Shown one piece after another: positions 28,997 through 33,838 of a stretch of 33,838 bases of DNA. The translations under genes and the position numbers were made by a program. Under the pieces are notes generated by a model. That model worked only from the letters and a program-made list of their open reading frames with translations, had not been told where the DNA came from and ran no database searches. Location of the stretch: the NCBI GenBank assembly GCA_913776255.1, contig CAJYLV010000003.1, positions 1 to 33,838 of the forward strand. Reading direction: 5' to 3'. Position 1 is the first letter of the stretch. Each line of letters opens with the position of its first letter. This stretch comes from an uncultured Sphingomonas sp. (GTDB lineage Bacteria > Pseudomonadota > Alphaproteobacteria > Sphingomonadales > Sphingomonadaceae).

Positions 28997-30417
28997 AGCT
29001 GCCGCACGATACCCGCTGGCGCGTCGCCCGCGCGACCCGCGCCGCCGCCGTCGTCGATGCCGACAATTACTTCCGCGCCGCGCGACAGGCGATGCTCAAG
29101 GCGAAGCACCAGATCCTGCTGGTCGGCTGGGACTTCGATGCGCGCATCCGGCTGGCGTGGGACGACGATCATCCCGAGGCGCCCGCCGACGTCGGCGCGT
29201 TCATCACCTGGCTGGTGAAGCGCACCCCCGGCCTGCAGGTCCATATCCTGCGCTGGGACACCGGCGCGATGAAGACGCTGGGGCGCGGCAAGACGCTGTG
29301 GACCTTGCTCAACTGGCGGTGGCGGCAGCCGCGCATTCATCTCAAGCTCGACGGCCATCATCCGGTCGCCGCCTCGCAGCACCAGAAGATCGTCGTCATC
29401 GACGACTGCCTCGCCTTCTGCGGCGGGATCGACATGACCGACGAGCGCTGGGACACGCGCGAACACCGCGACGACGATCCGCACCGCCGCTCCCCCAACG
29501 GCGTCCGCTACAAGCCGTGGCACGACGTCACCACCGCCTTGCAAGGGCCGGTCGCCAAGGCGCTCGGCGAGCTGTGCCGGACGCGCTGGGAGATCGCCGG
29601 CGGCGCGCCGATCGCCCCGCCCTCGCCCGCCGCCGGCAGCGATTGCTGGCCCGAGAGCCTGCCGGCGCAATTCACCGACGTCGAGGTCGCGATCTCGCGC
29701 AGCCAGCCCGAGCATGACGGGCAGGAGGAAGTGCTCGAGATCGAGCGCCTGTATCTGGCGCTGATCGCGGGCGCGAAGAAGCGCATCTATGCCGAGAGCC
29801 AGTATTTCGCCTCGCGCCGGATCGCCGAGGCGATCGCGAAGCGGCTGGTCGAGGACGATCCGCCCGAGATCGTCATCATCAATCCCGTGACCGCGCAAGG
29901 GTGGCTGGAGCCGATCGCGATGGACACCGCGCGCGCGCGGCTGGTCGCCGAGCTGCGCAAGCGCGACCGTCACGGGCGGTTCCGCCTCTATCATCCGGTC
30001 ACCGAGGGGGGCGAGGCGATCTACTGCCATGCCAAGGTGACGGTGATCGACGAGGTGGCGATCCGCATCGGCTCGTCGAACTTCAACAACCGCTCGCTGC
30101 GGCTCGACACCGAATGCGACGTGACGATCACCGAAGAACCGGAGACGATCGCTGCAATCCGCGCCGACCTGCTCGCCGAGCATCTCGGCGCCAATATCGA
30201 CGACGTTGCCGCGCGGATCGAACGCGACGGGCTGATCGCGACGATCGAGGCGCTGCGCGGGTCGGGGCGGACGTTGGTGCCCTATGAGATCGACGACCTG
30301 AACGGCGTCGAGAAATGGCTCGCGGACAACGAGGTGCTCGACCCCGAGGGACCGGGGGAGATGTTCGAGCGCTTCGAGAAACGCGGCCTGCTCCGGCGGT
30401 TGCGGCGGCGGCGGTAG
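28993..30417 (+). CDS. Phospholipase D-family protein
   Basis: 474 residues from GTG 28993, overlapping the previous stop. Two HKD motifs are present: HQKIVVIDD (His130, Lys132, Asp137) and CHAKVTVIDE (His346, Lys348, Asp353), each followed by the expected GGIDMTDERWD and GSSNFNNRS. It has the length and spacing of bacterial phospholipase D rather than cardiolipin synthase, which carries N-terminal membrane helices. No signal peptide is seen, so it may be cytoplasmic or membrane-associated. With the phosphodiesterase lipoprotein it could serve phosphate or lipid turnover, which is inferred. Confidence 0.9.
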   Translation: MKLPHDTRWRVARATRAAAVVDADNYFRAARQAMLKAKHQILLVGWDFDARIRLAWDDDHPEAPADVGAFITWLVKRTPGLQVHILRWDTGAMKTLGRGKTLWTLLNWRWRQPRIHLKLDGHHPVAASQHQKIVVIDDCLAFCGGIDMTDERWDTREHRDDDPHRRSPNGVRYKPWHDVTTALQGPVAKALGELCRTRWEIAGGAPIAPPSPAAGSDCWPESLPAQFTDVEVAISRSQPEHDGQEEVLEIERLYLALIAGAKKRIYAESQYFASRRIAEAIAKRLVEDDPPEIVIINPVTAQGWLEPIAMDTARARLVAELRKRDRHGRFRLYHPVTEGGEAIYCHAKVTVIDEVAIRIGSSNFNNRSLRLDTECDVTITEEPETIAAIRADLLAEHLGANIDDVAARIERDGLIATIEALRGSGRTLVPYEIDDLNGVEKWLADNEVLDPEGPGEMFERFEKRGLLRRLRRRR

Positions 30418-30422
30418 TTTGC

Positions 30423-30504
30423 GTCGCCCCGGACTTGATCCGGGGCCACGCTTCTTCTTGGCGACCCGGCCAAAAAGCGGCATTCCGGATCAAGTCCGGG
30501 ATCA
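30423..30504. repeat. Family B inverted repeat, copy 3
   Basis: GCCCCGGACTTGATCCGGGG near 30425 and its counterpart CCGGATCAAGTCCGGG near 30485 form the third copy. Together with the next repeat it occupies most of the 410-bp gap before purL (30418-30827), in which I see no gene. Confidence 0.8.
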
Positions 30505-30511
30505 GAGCAAT

Positions 30512-30646
30512 CCGTCGCCCCTGCGCAGGCAGGGGCCCATGTCTGCCTCGTCCGTCGAGATGGCCAGACACAAACACGGCGCGACTGTGACGACCCGCCC
30601 ACACGAACTCGACAGCCATAGGCCCCTGCCTGCGCAGGGGCGACGG
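30512..30646. repeat. Family A inverted repeat, copy 2
   Basis: 26-bp perfect arms (30512-30537 and 30621-30646) match the unit at 700-771 but with an 83-bp centre instead of 20 bp. Confidence 0.85.
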
Positions 30647-30660
30647 TGAGCGCGGAACAG

Positions 30661-30688
30661 CCGCTGTCCTACACGCTCCAACATCTGC
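30661..30688. repeat. Short dispersed motif, copy 2
   Basis: 26 of 28 bases match 2088-2115. It lies about 140 bases upstream of purL, directly after a family A repeat. Confidence 0.5.
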
Positions 30689-30827
30689 TACCCTCACGCC
30701 ACGCCGTCACCCCGCAGCGCCTCCCCCACGCTCGCTCACACCCCCATCCTGCGCAAACATCGCCAACATCCGCCCGCCGCCACGCCGCATCTGGCATCGC
30801 GGCCCCCGTCCCGCTATGCGCGCGGGC

Positions 30828-33040
<2,213 letters not shown>

Positions 33041-33044
<4 letters not shown>

Positions 33045-33838
33045 GCGGCACCACGGCCCCCGCCCCGCCCCGCATCGTCGCGCTGGACTTCCTGCGCGGC
33101 GCGGCGGTGCTGGGGATTCTCGTCGCCAATCTGCCCGGCTTCGCGTTGCCGGGCGCGGCCTACTTCTCGCCCGCCGCTTGGGGCGGCACGTCGCGCGCCG
33201 ACATCGCCGCCTGGGCCCTCACCTTCGTGCTGGTCGAGGGCAAGATGCGCGGGCTGTTCGCGATGCTGTTCGGCGCGTCGATGCTGCTCGTCATCCAGCG
33301 CGCCGATGCCCGCGGGGAGAATGGCGCCGCACTGCATCTCCGCCGCATGGGCACGCTGTTCGCCATCGGCTGCGCCCATGCATACGGCGTGTGGAGCGGC
33401 GACATCCTCAGCCTGTACGCGATGGTCGGGTGCGTCGCGCTGCTCTTCACCGGCGCCGGGACGAGATTGCTGCTGTTCGCCGCCACCGCCGCGTTCGTGC
33501 TGACATTGCTCAACGGCGTCGCGCTCCTCGGACTGGGGGATGTGCTGGAGCGCGTGTTCGGTCGCTCCACGCCAGCGGCGCTCGCCCGCGAGATCGCGGC
33601 GCTGCGCGGGCCGTGGCGCGCCAATGTCGCGTGGCGCTGGCATGAGGAGGCAGGGCCGCTCACCGCCTTTCTCGCGAACGGCCCCGAGACGCTCGGCTAT
33701 ATGCTGCTCGGGATGGCGGGCCTGCGCACCGGTTTCCTGACCGGCACCTGGCCGCGTCGTCGCTACGGCGCGATCGCCGCCGTCGCGCTGGGCCTGACTC
33801 TGCCGATCGACGGCGCGCTCGCTTGGCGGACGATCGCG
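33041..33838 (+). CDS. DUF418-family membrane protein (3' end outside window, start unclear)
   Basis: The frame is open to the window end. [20 protein letters not shown] at its start is the conserved DUF418/YeiB opening, and [39 protein letters not shown] and [12 protein letters not shown] continue the family pattern with several membrane helices. No ATG, GTG or TTG lies in frame upstream of the conserved opening; the nearest is GTG 33107, inside the first helix. The coordinate given (33041) is an in-frame ATA and only marks the open region. A one-base surplus in the nearby C-runs would connect GTG 33025 to this frame. The family's function is unknown. Confidence 0.78.

Noticed and set aside
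28771..30483. 570-codon minus-strand open frame opposite the phospholipase D gene
   Set aside because: The plus strand encodes two perfect HKD motifs; the minus-strand product is a low-complexity shadow common in GC-rich DNA.

Overview
This is a GC-rich alphaproteobacterial chromosome segment, most likely from Sphingomonas or a close relative in the Sphingomonadaceae. The core proteins (RplA, RlmB, YchF, PurL), a DUF6456 protein, a GcrA-like regulator and several families of intergenic palindromes all fit that group. The species cannot be read from the window.

Left chromosomal arm (1-6543): the 3' end of rplA with a clear terminator, a lactate 2-monooxygenase-like flavoenzyme, a DUF6456 protein, a divergent diaminopimelate-epimerase-like enzyme, then a leftward two-gene cyclic-di-GMP operon (HD-GYP phosphodiesterase followed by a GGEEF diguanylate cyclase, joined by a GTGA overlap).

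Genomic island (6544-18911, about 12.4 kb): it is inserted at the 3' end of a tRNA-Tyr gene. A 15-bp sequence identical to the tRNA 3' end plus CCA (TGGTGGAAGGGACTG) occurs at both ends. A P4-type tyrosine integrase lies next to the tRNA. Five copies of GTGCCCCC lie just inside the two ends and look like integrase or excisionase arm sites. The island has four parts. (1) A leftward run of ten tightly packed genes (11065 to 6643) goes from a small HTH protein through several unknown small proteins, a GcrA-like protein and a ParB without ParA to an AlpA-like regulator or excisionase next to the distal att; nine of the ten join by overlapping stop and start codons. It diverges from an XRE repressor at 11115. 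(2) A rightward, fully overlapping five-gene cassette of unknown function (11622-13599) encodes a membrane-anchored LuxR-type HTH protein, a helical protein, a four-helix membrane protein, a MarR-like protein and a 28-residue peptide. (3) A BrnT/BrnA toxin-antitoxin pair is followed by an orphan HigA-like antidote. (4) A SRAP (YedK/HMCES) protein, a second integrase, a winged-helix replication-like protein and the tRNA-proximal integrase close the island. Two integrases suggest a composite element.

Right chromosomal arm (18912-33838): tRNA-Tyr, rlmB, a 2Fe-2S ferredoxin, an AlkA-like glycosylase, a degenerate GGDEF protein, a Doc/Fic toxin with a 45-residue partner, a DUF2147 protein, mtnP, mntH, ychF, a small lipoprotein, a translationally coupled trio (nucleotide pyrophosphatase-type lipoprotein, ArsC-like reductase, phospholipase D), purL and the start of a DUF418 membrane protein.

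Four families of long inverted repeats fill most chromosomal gaps longer than 150 bp. I see none of them inside the island, which supports its foreign origin. The most promising undescribed items are the island's overlapping five-gene cassette with its 28-residue peptide, and its ten-gene control operon with paired arm-site clusters.
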